64,000 bases of DNA, taken from Barthelona sp. PCE (Eukaryota > Metamonada: BaSk clade). Below the pieces are notes generated by a model. The model did not search any database. It was given only the letters and a program-made list of their open reading frames with translations, and was not told where the DNA came from. The translations under genes were made by a program, and so were the position numbers. The DNA is taken from positions 372,001-436,000 of the forward strand of contig JAUFOR010000008.1 of assembly GCA_040285745.1 (NCBI GenBank). The letters are read 5' to 3'. This document shows, piece after piece, positions 53,267 through 63,505 of this stretch (position 1 is the first letter of the stretch; each line of letters starts with the position of its first letter).

Positions 53267-56200
53267 ATGCAAGCTGCTGTTCCGCAATTGGAGTACAATC
53301 CTTTGAAAACAGTTATTGATGAAGTGCACCCTTCATCCAACGTAACTGCTGCGTGTTCCGGGGTTTTCTTTGACTCAGTAGACAGCTCACACGTCCTTCT
53401 AGCAATGGGAGATATTCTTGTCCTCTATGAGGTGCGTTCCACCTCACCTCAATTTACTCTTATGCATGAGTTTCGATTAAACGAACCCTGTTACTATCTT
53501 TCCACACTTCGCCTCCCATCTTCCGAGGTAGACTGTTTTGTTGTGGGTTATGATAATATGCGTATGGTTTTACTTTGTATTGATAAGTCTTTTAACCTCC
53601 ACACAATTTCTACACATGATTTTCGATTCCACACCCTAACAGGCGTCCCCCACAACCCAGACGCTCTTGATCGTACCATATATTATGCAGATAGTCTCAA
53701 TGAGTCACGTTGTTTCGGTTGTGTACGTGGTAGGTCAGAAATTTCTGTTGTTCCTTTAACAACAATGCCCATGTTTGCAGACATTGAAGTAGGTAACGGA
53801 AAGAGTTACGGTAAACATGGTGTCCGTGAAGAACTAGAGTCATTTTCTGTCGATTTAGAGCAATATGGTGTTCATAATATAAGAGATATACTTATTCTTG
53901 ATTCATTTCATGATGTGACATTCGCTGTTCTCTTTGAGGTAGATCCTTCTTGGGAAGGTCGTGCTTCAGTTCGTAAAGACACTTGTAGTGTTTTGATTTT
54001 TTCTGTTGACATTGTTCGAAAATCAGCAATGATCTTTGATGGTACTGGTGTTGATAATATTAAATTACCTTCCAGTGCCCAAGATTTAGTATTTTTACCC
54101 GGTCGTCCTTGTTGTCTTGTTCGCACAGCTGAGTCAGTTGTTGCAGTTGAAGCCATGGGTAGCAAGAGTTATGTTCCCGAGTTTAAAGTGTATGAGTATA
54201 AGTTGCCACGTGATAATGATGCGTTGCATCCAATTCCATTTGGTTATGAGGAGCTTCATCCCATTTCTACACTGGCCAATGGTGTTTTACATTCAATGTC
54301 CGGTAACCATGTGCTTCTCATCACTCCAAGTGGTGTTAGTACTTTAACGTATTCACTTTCTCAGACTATTGCTTTGGAGAATATTTTACAATTTGAGGAT
54401 GCTGATGATGTTAAGAATCTTTATAATATTGTTGTACCAGTTGAGAAATACCCCAACATGTTCTTTATGTGGTCACCATGCGGTATCGGTAAACTGTACA
54501 GCCTTGCCTTAGATACAACTGAGATGATTACTGAAGATGTGACAGTCAATGAAACAGATGGAATGGTTGCCGTTGATGATTTGGAGATTGGTAACGAGAT
54601 TTTCGGCGAGGGTTGGGATAGTACACGAGTTTCTTCATTAAATATGGAGACTAGTGTTCTAAGTTCAAACCCTGATAAAGTTATTATTCGATGTGTTTCA
54701 ACACTTAATAGCATTGGTATGTCATTTAAGTTTGATGTCATGCCTAATCTTGAGTTTAGAAATGATTCTATCAAATCTATGCTCACTATTTCTTCAGCTA
54801 ACTCAGAAAATATGGTTTTTGGTAATATTCGTGGAAAAGTTGCCATTTCGCATCATACCTTAAAACTTCAAAAGCTAAACGAACTGAGATACCCTCGTTG
54901 TACATCATGCTTTGTTTCTAAGAATAATTTTGCAGTTTTTAGTCAGTTAAATTCTCGGTATTTCTATATCGTTCAACAATTCGAAGAATTCAGCCGTGCA
55001 CACTCAGATATCATGCCGGTTGAACCTACAATTGGTCTTGAAGATTTTGACCATGAAGGTGAGACACTGACGTGTATTGTCACCACTCGTCAAATTATTG
55101 TTGTCAGTTTTGCTGCAAACACACCTGAACGTGTTATGGAGTTTGATTTTAACGATGAAATCTCAAGTGTTGATATGTCAGTCAATGATTGTGGTTGTGT
55201 ACTTGTGAAAAAGAGAGGTTTCAATGATTTCACATTGTTACGGTTATCCCTTGATGGCTGTGAAGTTTTACACGAGCTTCATGCTGATCAGGCATGTCTT
55301 TGTCACGATAGTAATAATGTTGGTGAACCTTTGCTTTTTACACTCAGTGGAGGTGTTTTTAATGTTATTGCATCGGACAGTATGATTTGCACAGGCTTCT
55401 CAAGCTCTGCAGGTCTCTCATGTATTGATTTCGTTGACTCCTCAGAGGAGCTGCCAGATCAGGAAGAGAAAATTGTTGTCAGTGCAATGACTTGCAGCAC
55501 TCAGGGATCAGTCGTGTACATATGTATTGGCTTCACGCAGGTTTGCGAGGACAAAACTACTGTTCTTGTATATCGTTTCCATCCCAAACTGAAGAAAATG
55601 TTGAGAGTCGAGTTACCATGTCTTTCTCGATACTTCACAACTTCAGATGTAACTGCTGTTCGTGTGATTAACTCATCAACAGGAGACGCATACTTCAACA
55701 TTGGAATCGGTAATCTACGTTATCTGATTAGTTTGGATACTCATTACATTACTGCTGCAAGGTTAGGTGTTGAACCACGTGTTTCAGGTGCTGTCTCCAG
55801 TCGTGGAGAGCTCCTGAGACCTTGCTCTTTAGCTTTCTTCTCTAATTTGGACGTTGAAAGAGGTATTGTTACAATTACAAGCGCAGGATTAGCTTTCTGG
55901 CAAATCCCTGACAGTGTTTCTCTTAACACTCTTCCCTGTGCAGCCCCACCTCATCAAGCTTTGATTGTTGACGGTCACCCTATTGATGTATCGTATTGGC
56001 CTGACTGTAAGTGTTTTGCACTGGCTATTCGTAAGCGAATTAAGAGCGGACAGAGAACAGTTGTTCGCGCACCAGACGAACATCTACTCACTCGTATGAC
56101 ACATCTACCTATGACGCCGACGAACATGAACGTTCCAACTCCAGATATTAACGATTGGTACGACTACGTACATTTGATTGATGCCTTCAATTTCACATTG

Positions 56201-57301
56201 CAAGATTCATTTTCAATGATGGAGGATGCTGAAAAGGTGAGTAGGGCAGATGATCCATCAGGTTTCTGTGTATTACCAGAGTTGATTACAAGTCTGAAGG
56301 TTATTAATATGAGAATTACAATTGGTGAGAAGCGCCGATCAATATCAACCAGGAATTTTGATTTACCTTTTCAGACCAAGCAGTGTCTGGTAGTTGGTAC
56401 AACTTATTCACCTGGTGAAGACAGTCAATGTCGTGGTCGAGCATTTATTTTCCAAGTTCGTTCACCTTCTGAAATGGAAGCTGTTGATGGTTGTTTCATT
56501 AAATTATCTAAACCTAGAGTTAATCTTGAGCGTTATGGTCCAGTTAGAATTGTTAGTGAGTGTGATAGTTATCTGTTATATGCTACATCCACACATATCA
56601 CATCTTACTCATTGATGTCTGAGCTTGACAACATTAAACCAGCTGGGTATGAGTTCAATCGTAATTTCATCAGTGATATTGCTGTAGCAGATCGTTTGGT
56701 TGCAGTTGGTGATCTTCGTGCAGGAGTATCTGTCAGGGCATATAACAAGAAGCGTAGAAACTTTTGGAGGCTTGGTACAGTTGAAATGGGTGAAATATGT
56801 GGTGGTGTATCTACTGTCGCATTTCAGATTGGTTTTAATGGTGAAATAGTACTTGTTGTGACAGACCACATTGGAAACATTCACTATTTAACCACTGACT
56901 GGAGCAAACAAGGTAGCATAGTTAAGTGGGCGAAGCCTTACAACTTACATTCTGGTCATCGTTTCCTTCACACAGTTCAAGTACCACTTGCCCTATCCCA
57001 GCGTGCATCGGAGTTCATTTATCCCGTTTTAATGGCCACTTCATCAGGATCAATCATCTCAAGCAGATTTTTAACTGAAGAGCAAATGAGTGCAATGAAC
57101 AGTTGTCCAGAGACGGTTGTCGCTGGTCTGAGCAGTGCTTTTGAGAATGCACACACTATTGTTGGAACGAATACAGTTGAGGAGAGTCCGTTCCATTTGC
57201 GTCAGTTAACATCAGCTATTAATGAAAGACCTGTGGCACATCTACCTGGTCCAATTGTTGACATTTACAATGAGTTAACAGTAGTAAACGAGTTCTTTTA
57301 A
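53267..57301 (+). CDS. CPSF1: Cleavage and polyadenylation specificity factor CPSF160 (CPSF1/Cft1)
   Basis: 1344 residues, near the length of human CPSF1 (1443). The plan is a chain of beta-propeller blades with no enzyme domain, as in CPSF1 and its relatives DDB1 and SF3B3. CPSF1-like blocks include VDCFVVGYDNMRMVLLCI near the N-terminus and, in the C-terminal propeller, QCLVVGTTYSPGEDSQCRGRAFIF (about residue 1040), matching VGTxLMQGEEVTCRGRILI. Near 1290, HLPGPIVDIYN and nearby helices form the C-terminal domain. The CRGR insertion separates it from DDB1 and SF3B3. It scaffolds CPSF and AAUAAA recognition at pre-mRNA 3' ends in the nucleus. Confidence 0.88.
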   Translation: MQAAVPQLEYNPLKTVIDEVHPSSNVTAACSGVFFDSVDSSHVLLAMGDILVLYEVRSTSPQFTLMHEFRLNEPCYYLSTLRLPSSEVDCFVVGYDNMRMVLLCIDKSFNLHTISTHDFRFHTLTGVPHNPDALDRTIYYADSLNESRCFGCVRGRSEISVVPLTTMPMFADIEVGNGKSYGKHGVREELESFSVDLEQYGVHNIRDILILDSFHDVTFAVLFEVDPSWEGRASVRKDTCSVLIFSVDIVRKSAMIFDGTGVDNIKLPSSAQDLVFLPGRPCCLVRTAESVVAVEAMGSKSYVPEFKVYEYKLPRDNDALHPIPFGYEELHPISTLANGVLHSMSGNHVLLITPSGVSTLTYSLSQTIALENILQFEDADDVKNLYNIVVPVEKYPNMFFMWSPCGIGKLYSLALDTTEMITEDVTVNETDGMVAVDDLEIGNEIFGEGWDSTRVSSLNMETSVLSSNPDKVIIRCVSTLNSIGMSFKFDVMPNLEFRNDSIKSMLTISSANSENMVFGNIRGKVAISHHTLKLQKLNELRYPRCTSCFVSKNNFAVFSQLNSRYFYIVQQFEEFSRAHSDIMPVEPTIGLEDFDHEGETLTCIVTTRQIIVVSFAANTPERVMEFDFNDEISSVDMSVNDCGCVLVKKRGFNDFTLLRLSLDGCEVLHELHADQACLCHDSNNVGEPLLFTLSGGVFNVIASDSMICTGFSSSAGLSCIDFVDSSEELPDQEEKIVVSAMTCSTQGSVVYICIGFTQVCEDKTTVLVYRFHPKLKKMLRVELPCLSRYFTTSDVTAVRVINSSTGDAYFNIGIGNLRYLISLDTHYITAARLGVEPRVSGAVSSRGELLRPCSLAFFSNLDVERGIVTITSAGLAFWQIPDSVSLNTLPCAAPPHQALIVDGHPIDVSYWPDCKCFALAIRKRIKSGQRTVVRAPDEHLLTRMTHLPMTPTNMNVPTPDINDWYDYVHLIDAFNFTLQDSFSMMEDAEKVSRADDPSGFCVLPELITSLKVINMRITIGEKRRSISTRNFDLPFQTKQCLVVGTTYSPGEDSQCRGRAFIFQVRSPSEMEAVDGCFIKLSKPRVNLERYGPVRIVSECDSYLLYATSTHITSYSLMSELDNIKPAGYEFNRNFISDIAVADRLVAVGDLRAGVSVRAYNKKRRNFWRLGTVEMGEICGGVSTVAFQIGFNGEIVLVVTDHIGNIHYLTTDWSKQGSIVKWAKPYNLHSGHRFLHTVQVPLALSQRASEFIYPVLMATSSGSIISSRFLTEEQMSAMNSCPETVVAGLSSAFENAHTIVGTNTVEESPFHLRQLTSAINERPVAHLPGPIVDIYNELTVVNEFF

Positions 57302-57333
57302 CAATTTTTTTCCACCTTTGATGAGGATTGAAT

Positions 57334-58326
57334 CTATTGAGCCTCTTCAAGGGCACGGTATACAATTTCATCAAGTGATTCATGCTCAGAAGAAATCCAT
57401 GCCTGAAGTTCATACTTAATTTGACTTTGTTTCATACTGTAAAGTACTTCTTGTATTTCATCACAATCACAGACATCCTCACGAGCCAATAAGTTATCCA
57501 CCAGTCTTATATCACGTTCGGTGAAGTGCCGCCAATTAAGTGTTGCAGGTGTATCAAGTTGGAGCCATTTAAGTGTTTGTATACTATAGTCGTGATAGTA
57601 TGTTCTAGAACTGGGATTGTATTTGTATGAGAGGAAAATTTGAACACCATCAGGGTCACAATCCATCAAGCCAAACGCAGGTATGCCTAATGTTCGTTGC
57701 AAATTACAACAAAAACTTCTTGTGCTTAGGTCAGGGTATCCACAAGCCGTGACAAGTAAGAAATCATTCTTAATTCTAGTTTTGTTCAAAGCATGAAAAG
57801 TTGCTTGGTTTTCAATAATGATCATTGCTTTTGCTTTGTTTATGACATTACGCATACCAGATGGATTTAAAGGAACAGAGCGCGGTTCCCCACTGTAACT
57901 ATCTCCGTCAATGTGGATTGGTCCAGCTACAAAACCCTTAGGCGCGTTAAAAATGTTCAGTTGTGAGCGACATGTTTGTAAGTAGTTGGAGACCATTTGG
58001 ATTGCTTTGTCACTGCATTTTTGAGTACCATACAGAGACACATGTGTGTAGTATAACTCACGCTTTGTCATGTATCTTTCTTCTTCAAGTAGGTTGTAAA
58101 CTATTGCGAGAGTGTGCACGAATACGATCCATTTTCGGTTCTCAGATGCGGTTTTACCTGGAGTTATGGTGCTTTTTCTAATATTATCGATATCTGGGAT
58201 CCATCTGTTATGTCTAAAAATTGGTTTTTGACTTATAATAGGTATACTCAGAATAACTGTCTCTTCCATATGTATGCAATCCGCTATCGATTCAAGAGTG
58301 AGTTTAAGATGAGTTGCAGGATCCAT
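57334..58326 (-). CDS. SPO11: Meiotic recombination protein SPO11 (topoisomerase VI A-like)
   Basis: 330 residues from ATG 58326 (the longer frame starts at TTG). A winged-helix region carries the catalytic Tyr in KRELYYTHVSLYGTQ (Tyr92/Tyr93), comparable to RDIYYTDxxLFGxQ. The Toprim domain has IIIENQATFHAL (metal-binding Glu), CGYPDLSTR and LMDCDPDGVQIFLSYKYN (D-x-D). Further blocks IQTLKWLQLD and LTERDIRLVDNLLA-like sequence are typical. SPO11 makes the double-strand breaks that start meiotic recombination. All catalytic residues are present. It is somewhat shorter at the N-terminus than animal SPO11 (about 396). A GCTTTCA motif lies 23 bp upstream. Its presence argues that the organism has, or recently had, a sexual cycle. 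Confidence 0.92.
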   Translation of the reverse strand: MDPATHLKLTLESIADCIHMEETVILSIPIISQKPIFRHNRWIPDIDNIRKSTITPGKTASENRKWIVFVHTLAIVYNLLEEERYMTKRELYYTHVSLYGTQKCSDKAIQMVSNYLQTCRSQLNIFNAPKGFVAGPIHIDGDSYSGEPRSVPLNPSGMRNVINKAKAMIIIENQATFHALNKTRIKNDFLLVTACGYPDLSTRSFCCNLQRTLGIPAFGLMDCDPDGVQIFLSYKYNPSSRTYYHDYSIQTLKWLQLDTPATLNWRHFTERDIRLVDNLLAREDVCDCDEIQEVLYSMKQSQIKYELQAWISSEHESLDEIVYRALEEAQ

Positions 58327-58348
58327 AGTATGCAAATGTGTAAAATAG

Positions 58349-58355
58349 TGAAAGC
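58349..58355 (-). promoter_or_regulatory. Initiator-like motif GCTTTCA (variant)
   Basis: On the minus strand, GCTTTCA lies 23 bp upstream of the SPO11 ATG. Confidence 0.3.
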
Positions 58356-58525
58356 AGGTTTTTACTGAAAGGTATTTGTTTGATAATTATCTTTAAACAG
58401 CTTTAAATTGTAGATTTGGGAGTATATAAGTGATCGTGTAATTGAATCGATCCTTAAACCATAGATTTCTTAATTACTCTGTTTTCTCAATTACATCCCA
58501 TTTTATATTGCACACAGGGTTAATT

Positions 58526-60511
58526 ATGCGGGTATTCATGATATTATTGGTACTTTTCGTGCTGTCAGGGTGTTTCGAATGGAACAATCATCGTCTACTG
58601 CACCATATCTCTGATCCCACTTTAAAAGAGAAGATTCACTTGTACGTATTCACATCAGCACCAAAACGCTGGGGAGATGAGGAAATAACAATGATTAATG
58701 ATGCTTTTCTGAACTTTCATGAGCGTTTGAGGTGCAAATCATCAGATATTGGTGTTAAGTCATTTGTAGAGGTGGATAAACGGGAGGAGAACATATTCCA
58801 TGATTGCCATATAAATGTGGAATCAGAATTTATATTTAAAAATGATATACATGATTGGGAAGAAGTGGGTGCTTACAGCAGTATTATAGATTATATTGAG
58901 GGGTCGGTGGAAAACTGTCTTACGTCAGTTCCAACTACATCTGTTGATATTTCCACATGTTTAGTTGATCCTTTTCCAGTAATTTCAGCTATTAATGAGA
59001 TACGAATTCCCTTAGATCAACCAACAGTGATAATATTGGATGTAGACAATAAGTATTCATCAAGATATTCATATAATATTAATGGCGTACCAATGTCGTA
59101 CTTTCCTTTTGATCACCACCCATTTGTTTTCATTGATATCGGTAGTTACCAACCTTTAATATATGATAGGAGACATAGAGGTGTGAGTGTTGCAGAATTA
59201 TTCGAGAAGAAAGACTACTTGTCGAAGTCAATTCAATTATTGTCAGATTCTGTTGATCTTTTAGGTACCCATCGTTTCCATTGCTTTGATGAAAGTAGAC
59301 GGGTCAACGTTGTCCCAATATATATAGAGCGTGGTGTTCATGTGAATATTGACTACGTAGCTGAACAAGTCTTACCTCTGGTTGCAGATGATGGCTTGTT
59401 ATACTTGGTTATTGTTGAACATGATATGAGTGTAGTTCGCGAGCTTCTAAGCCTGTCAAAGACTGTACATATGCATCCATATCCAGATTTTGGTGTTGTT
59501 GAGAGCACAATGTCTTTTTCTTATGATGAAGATGTTTTGTTGAAGAGCTTAAGTGACTTAAAGCAAAACCAGATGAAAGATGAATGGCTAATATACAACG
59601 AAGGAGGCTTGTTAGTTGGAAATCATATGGTTTCTCATGTTTCTCACTCCGATTTCTTCAATATACAGACAACCTCAATTACTCCAATATTTTTAGTTGA
59701 TGAGAAGCACTTCGAACACCCTGTTCTCTTTAAATCTCATATGCCTTTCGCTTCAAATGGAGAAGTGGGTGTTATTTTAAATTTTGATGCACCAAGATTT
59801 GCATTACCTTTTTCCAGTAATTTAAAGTATCATTTTTATCGTAATAATAACATCAGTGATTTCACCGTGAATGTTATCCAAGACATGATGGGTGGATCTT
59901 CACCGAATATTGATAAACAATCAAAAAGCTTTATGTTTGATATTAAACCTGGCTTTGTTGCACATTCTGCAAAGAGAAATCAATTAATAGGTGTATTTAC
60001 CAAACATGTTGCTGAAGTTAAAGACAATTTAGCCAAACTGTTGGAATTACTTCAATCAAAGGTTAGTGTTTTTGAAACAGATATGAAAGGGTTCAAGAAA
60101 TATTTGCATTTTGCTCATCATTCTGTAACAAAGATTATAGAGGAGGCGATTGATTTAGAAGGATTTTCTGCATTATTCGATTCATTTACACTTAATATTG
60201 ACAAACAAACACATGCTGAATATGATAAAAGTATTGAAGATCTAAGAAAACTTAATGAACAATTGCAAGTGAGCATAGACACAATTGGTGATTCGACAGA
60301 ATGTTGTATTGCTAAGGGTTCGTTAAATAGATCATACAGTGTTACTTCCACAGTTATTTTTATTCTCCTTATATGCATAATTCTATTTTGCCTTGCTGCT
60401 GAACTTGTGTTTAGACAGCATAAGCTGGCTGGTCGTCCTACATATAATATGTGGGCACCAAGTAAGACATATACCAGAATCGTACGATACACTGCTTCCA
60501 AATTCGTTTAG
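58526..60511 (+). CDS. Large type I membrane protein, unknown
   Basis: 661 residues from ATG 58526 (the frame before it begins at TTG). A signal peptide (MRVFMILLVLFVLSGC) is followed by about 590 lumenal or extracellular residues, one membrane helix near 615-638 (VIFILLICIILFCLAAELVF) and a short basic cytoplasmic tail with several Tyr (YNMW, KTYTRIVRYTASKF). The ectodomain mixes beta-strand-like segments with a helical coiled-coil just before the membrane (about 500-600). I recognise no domain. Its TAG stop overlaps the TAA stop of the convergent RNase Z-like gene. Likely a surface or endomembrane receptor-like protein, inferred only from topology. Confidence 0.75.
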   Translation: MRVFMILLVLFVLSGCFEWNNHRLLHHISDPTLKEKIHLYVFTSAPKRWGDEEITMINDAFLNFHERLRCKSSDIGVKSFVEVDKREENIFHDCHINVESEFIFKNDIHDWEEVGAYSSIIDYIEGSVENCLTSVPTTSVDISTCLVDPFPVISAINEIRIPLDQPTVIILDVDNKYSSRYSYNINGVPMSYFPFDHHPFVFIDIGSYQPLIYDRRHRGVSVAELFEKKDYLSKSIQLLSDSVDLLGTHRFHCFDESRRVNVVPIYIERGVHVNIDYVAEQVLPLVADDGLLYLVIVEHDMSVVRELLSLSKTVHMHPYPDFGVVESTMSFSYDEDVLLKSLSDLKQNQMKDEWLIYNEGGLLVGNHMVSHVSHSDFFNIQTTSITPIFLVDEKHFEHPVLFKSHMPFASNGEVGVILNFDAPRFALPFSSNLKYHFYRNNNISDFTVNVIQDMMGGSSPNIDKQSKSFMFDIKPGFVAHSAKRNQLIGVFTKHVAEVKDNLAKLLELLQSKVSVFETDMKGFKKYLHFAHHSVTKIIEEAIDLEGFSALFDSFTLNIDKQTHAEYDKSIEDLRKLNEQLQVSIDTIGDSTECCIAKGSLNRSYSVTSTVIFILLICIILFCLAAELVFRQHKLAGRPTYNMWAPSKTYTRIVRYTASKFV

Positions 60512-61464
60512 TCATCAACGCAATAGATTGGGGCACCACGTGGAAGGCCGTTGTCAACCCATACAATACGATCATCATCGAAAAGATCTTCTCGCTTGAT
60601 AGCCTCAGCTATTTGCTCACTATCATGTCTTGCCGAAACATGTGATAAAAAAATTCGTTTTGCATTTAATGTCGGAATAATTTCTGCCAGTTTAGAAAAC
60701 TGAACATGTCCATAACGTTCAGCATTTCCTCCCAATGAGTCAGTCAAGAAAGTACATTCAGTAATTACATTTTCTGCCTCTTTGGCAACATCCAAATTGA
60801 AAATTTCAGTTGTTGTATCACCTGTGTAAAACCACCTTGTGTATTTTGTGACATCATTAATCTCCACTCCATCCATTTTTAATTCAGCTATTTCACGTGA
60901 TTCTAATCCTTTGAACTCATCTTTAAGTTTCCTACGCTCTTCATAGACAGCGAATGAGAAAGCTGGAATATTATTTGGATTTTCAACATGGAAAGCCTCA
61001 AAAACCTCGACGAATATCCCCTTCTTCATTCTAATAACATCACCTATCTCAATGGGAACGAATGTGTGGTGAGTTAGCTCCATACCATCCAAATCTTCAT
61101 AAAGAGCAAGGATAGCTTCCATTTTCTCAATAAAAATGGGATGGGCATAGATCTTAATGGGCCTCTTAGTCATTGTTGCTAAACCAACAACCGATGGGAT
61201 GGCTGAATAATGATCCAAGTGCGCATGTGAAATGAAAATATTGCTGACCTTGTTGTACTGCTTCATAAGCATTCCACAGTCGAACTGCAATCGGAGTTCT
61301 GGGATAATGTATGCAGATGCATGTCCTGAACATCCATAGCCCCTTAAACTAGTTCCTTTTCCAAATTTAAAACCCTGATTTTGCCTGCGTCGATTTTTTT
61401 CATGTGAATTTGATCTTTTGTAGTGGAATGGTCGAGAATTCTGATAGTTTTTAGTGGTTTGCAT
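60508..61464 (-). CDS. Metallo-beta-lactamase-fold hydrolase, RNase Z-like
   Basis: 318 residues. The metal-binding motif SHAHLDH (His80, His82, Asp84, His85) is complete. Later metal ligands fit WFYTGDTT (Asp) and FLSHVSARHD (His). The overall order, including ECTFL after the GDT strand and a final H-x-S-x-R-H, is that of the short RNase Z/ELAC-like subgroup, but the flexible-arm (exosite) region of classic tRNase Z is not obvious. It may therefore be a relative with another substrate. The basic N-terminal 45 residues (RPFHYKRSNSHEKNRRRQNQ) could bind RNA or be a targeting extension. A CTATTTCA motif is 14 bp upstream. Confidence 0.78.
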   Translation of the reverse strand: MQTTKNYQNSRPFHYKRSNSHEKNRRRQNQGFKFGKGTSLRGYGCSGHASAYIIPELRLQFDCGMLMKQYNKVSNIFISHAHLDHYSAIPSVVGLATMTKRPIKIYAHPIFIEKMEAILALYEDLDGMELTHHTFVPIEIGDVIRMKKGIFVEVFEAFHVENPNNIPAFSFAVYEERRKLKDEFKGLESREIAELKMDGVEINDVTKYTRWFYTGDTTTEIFNLDVAKEAENVITECTFLTDSLGGNAERYGHVQFSKLAEIIPTLNAKRIFLSHVSARHDSEQIAEAIKREDLFDDDRIVWVDNGLPRGAPIYCVDD

Positions 61465-61648
61465 TGGTTGGTAATGGTGAAATAGTTATAAGCAGGGTGA
61501 GTCTTTGGCAGTACCTTTAGTTCATACTGAGCCCTTGGCGGGACCCAAAGTCAGGTCAACACTGACATTGTGATTTGGTGCTGCTAAGGTGATAATCATT
61601 TTCTATCCTTTTTCTTGTTCTTTTTTTGTTCTTTTTATATTACTAAGC

Positions 61649-63454
61649 ATGGATATTTCTTCAGCGAACGGGGTTCAGAAGTTTATTGAAGGTGTAAAAG
61701 CCCATATGAGGGAGAACTGTCTGGATTACTACATATTAAAATCAGGAGATTGCCATTTATCAGAATATGCAGCTCCATCCCTTAACGTGATCCAGTTTAT
61801 GACAGGCTTTACAGGGTCACTTGCTTTTGTTGTGATTAGCATTCACCATGACAAGCCTTTCATTCTTGTTGATGGTCGTTATCATGTTCAAGTTGAGCAA
61901 GAGGTCAATTCAGACATGTTCAGCATTGTTAAATTGAAGAAACCTTTCAGTGTTGAACTTAATTACATATGGAAAGATCATACAGGAAGTATTATTATCT
62001 GTCTTGAAGAATTATGTTTTAGTGAAAGTTTTGTCAATGTTTTGGAGCACTGTTCGACGCCCAAACTTAGGTTAAACATCACAGCTGTCAGTTATTACTC
62101 TTGGCTTGCAGTGTTCGAGAAACCAATTCTTAATAAGGATATTTGCATTTTTGAGAGTCAGGTTGTTTCCACGGATGAGCACCTGTCAGATTTAATGGAT
62201 AAGGTGCCAACTGGAACAGTTTTATTGACAGATTTGACAGAGATTGCTTATGTACTTAATTTACGTGGTTCTACTATTCCATTTATCCCTGTTTTTTATG
62301 CTTACCTGATTATAGACATCACAAACAAGGAAATGATTCTCTTTGTTGATAGTGAAACTGAAATTCATGTTGATAGTAGTTTGTTTAAGGTTAATATTCG
62401 TAGTTATTCGGAATTCGATGAAGAGTTTTGTCAAAATGTCAGCAGACCTCTCATTGGAATGACACCTTTACCTCTTAACATAGCTTCAAAGATTAAATTT
62501 GATGCTAAAACTTCATCTGTTATTGCTCGAGATCAAGCAAGGAAATCAGTTAAGGAAGTAGAAAACATACAGGTCGCATGTATTATGGACTCTCTCAACA
62601 TCGTTAGACTCATCAAGTGGATGAACGAGACCCCCTCAATTTCTGAGGTTACGATTTCAAAAAAAATGGAAGAATTTAGGAACCAACAACACTGTTACAA
62701 AGGTCCATCATTTGAGACGATTGTTGGTTGTGATGCAAATGGAGCAATCATTCATTATCGTCCCACGGTTGAGACACAACTACCTGTTGTCGATGGGAGT
62801 ATTGTACTGCTTGATACAGGTGCACATTACCCATTCGGAACAACAGATACATCGCGCACATTTTGTGTTGGAGAAAAAGTTGATGAGAGTGTTAAATTTG
62901 CTTATACAAGTGTCTTAAAGGGTGTTATAGGAATGACCACACAGCAATTTCCAAAGGATACTTCACTGAAACAACTCGGAGCATTTTCGCGTTCAATTTT
63001 GTGGAACTATGGTTTAGATTTCAGACATGGTGTTTCACATGGTGTGGGGCTATATAACACAGTCCATGAACCTCTTGATGAAGTTAATGACCGTACACGG
63101 TATGGTGGACCAAGATTAGCGGAAGGTAATGTATTAACTATTGAGCCCGGTTATTATCAGAGTGATCCTTCAGTACGGTCCTTTGGAATCAGATTAGAGA
63201 ACATTGTCACTGTAGTCAAGGCTGATGAACACAAGACTGAGGGTTTAATTTTTCAGCAGGAGTTTTTAAAGTTCAAAACTCTTACCTTCGTTCCATATGA
63301 TCATAAGTTGATTGATTTTGAAAGACTGACAACACCTGAGATGCAATGGTTGAAGGATTATAATGAAATGTGTGTTGAAAAGCTCAGAACAGTCTCGAAT
63401 GACGAAAGTTTGTTTCATTTTTTGGAATCCTACGTTCAAATGCCTGAATTTTAA
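61649..63454 (+). CDS. Xaa-Pro aminopeptidase (aminopeptidase P, M24B)
   Basis: 601 residues from ATG 61649; the longer frame starts at GTG. It removes N-terminal residues next to proline, probably in the cytosol. Two N-terminal creatinase-like domains (about 1-310) precede a pita-bread catalytic domain. Metal ligands in order are Asp in VLLDTGAHYPFG, Asp in TTDTSRTF, His in HGVSHGVGLYNTVHE, Glu in LTIEPGYYQ and Glu in GIRLENIV. All five are present, so an active di-metal enzyme is expected. The three-domain length matches the APP1/XPNPEP1 type. No signal peptide is needed for this start, but the longer form would have a hydrophobic leader. Confidence 0.94.
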   Translation: MDISSANGVQKFIEGVKAHMRENCLDYYILKSGDCHLSEYAAPSLNVIQFMTGFTGSLAFVVISIHHDKPFILVDGRYHVQVEQEVNSDMFSIVKLKKPFSVELNYIWKDHTGSIIICLEELCFSESFVNVLEHCSTPKLRLNITAVSYYSWLAVFEKPILNKDICIFESQVVSTDEHLSDLMDKVPTGTVLLTDLTEIAYVLNLRGSTIPFIPVFYAYLIIDITNKEMILFVDSETEIHVDSSLFKVNIRSYSEFDEEFCQNVSRPLIGMTPLPLNIASKIKFDAKTSSVIARDQARKSVKEVENIQVACIMDSLNIVRLIKWMNETPSISEVTISKKMEEFRNQQHCYKGPSFETIVGCDANGAIIHYRPTVETQLPVVDGSIVLLDTGAHYPFGTTDTSRTFCVGEKVDESVKFAYTSVLKGVIGMTTQQFPKDTSLKQLGAFSRSILWNYGLDFRHGVSHGVGLYNTVHEPLDEVNDRTRYGGPRLAEGNVLTIEPGYYQSDPSVRSFGIRLENIVTVVKADEHKTEGLIFQQEFLKFKTLTFVPYDHKLIDFERLTTPEMQWLKDYNEMCVEKLRTVSNDESLFHFLESYVQMPEF

Positions 63455-63505
63455 TTTTATGAATTAATAAAAACTGATCTGATAATATCAATTAATTAGT
63501 ACTAT

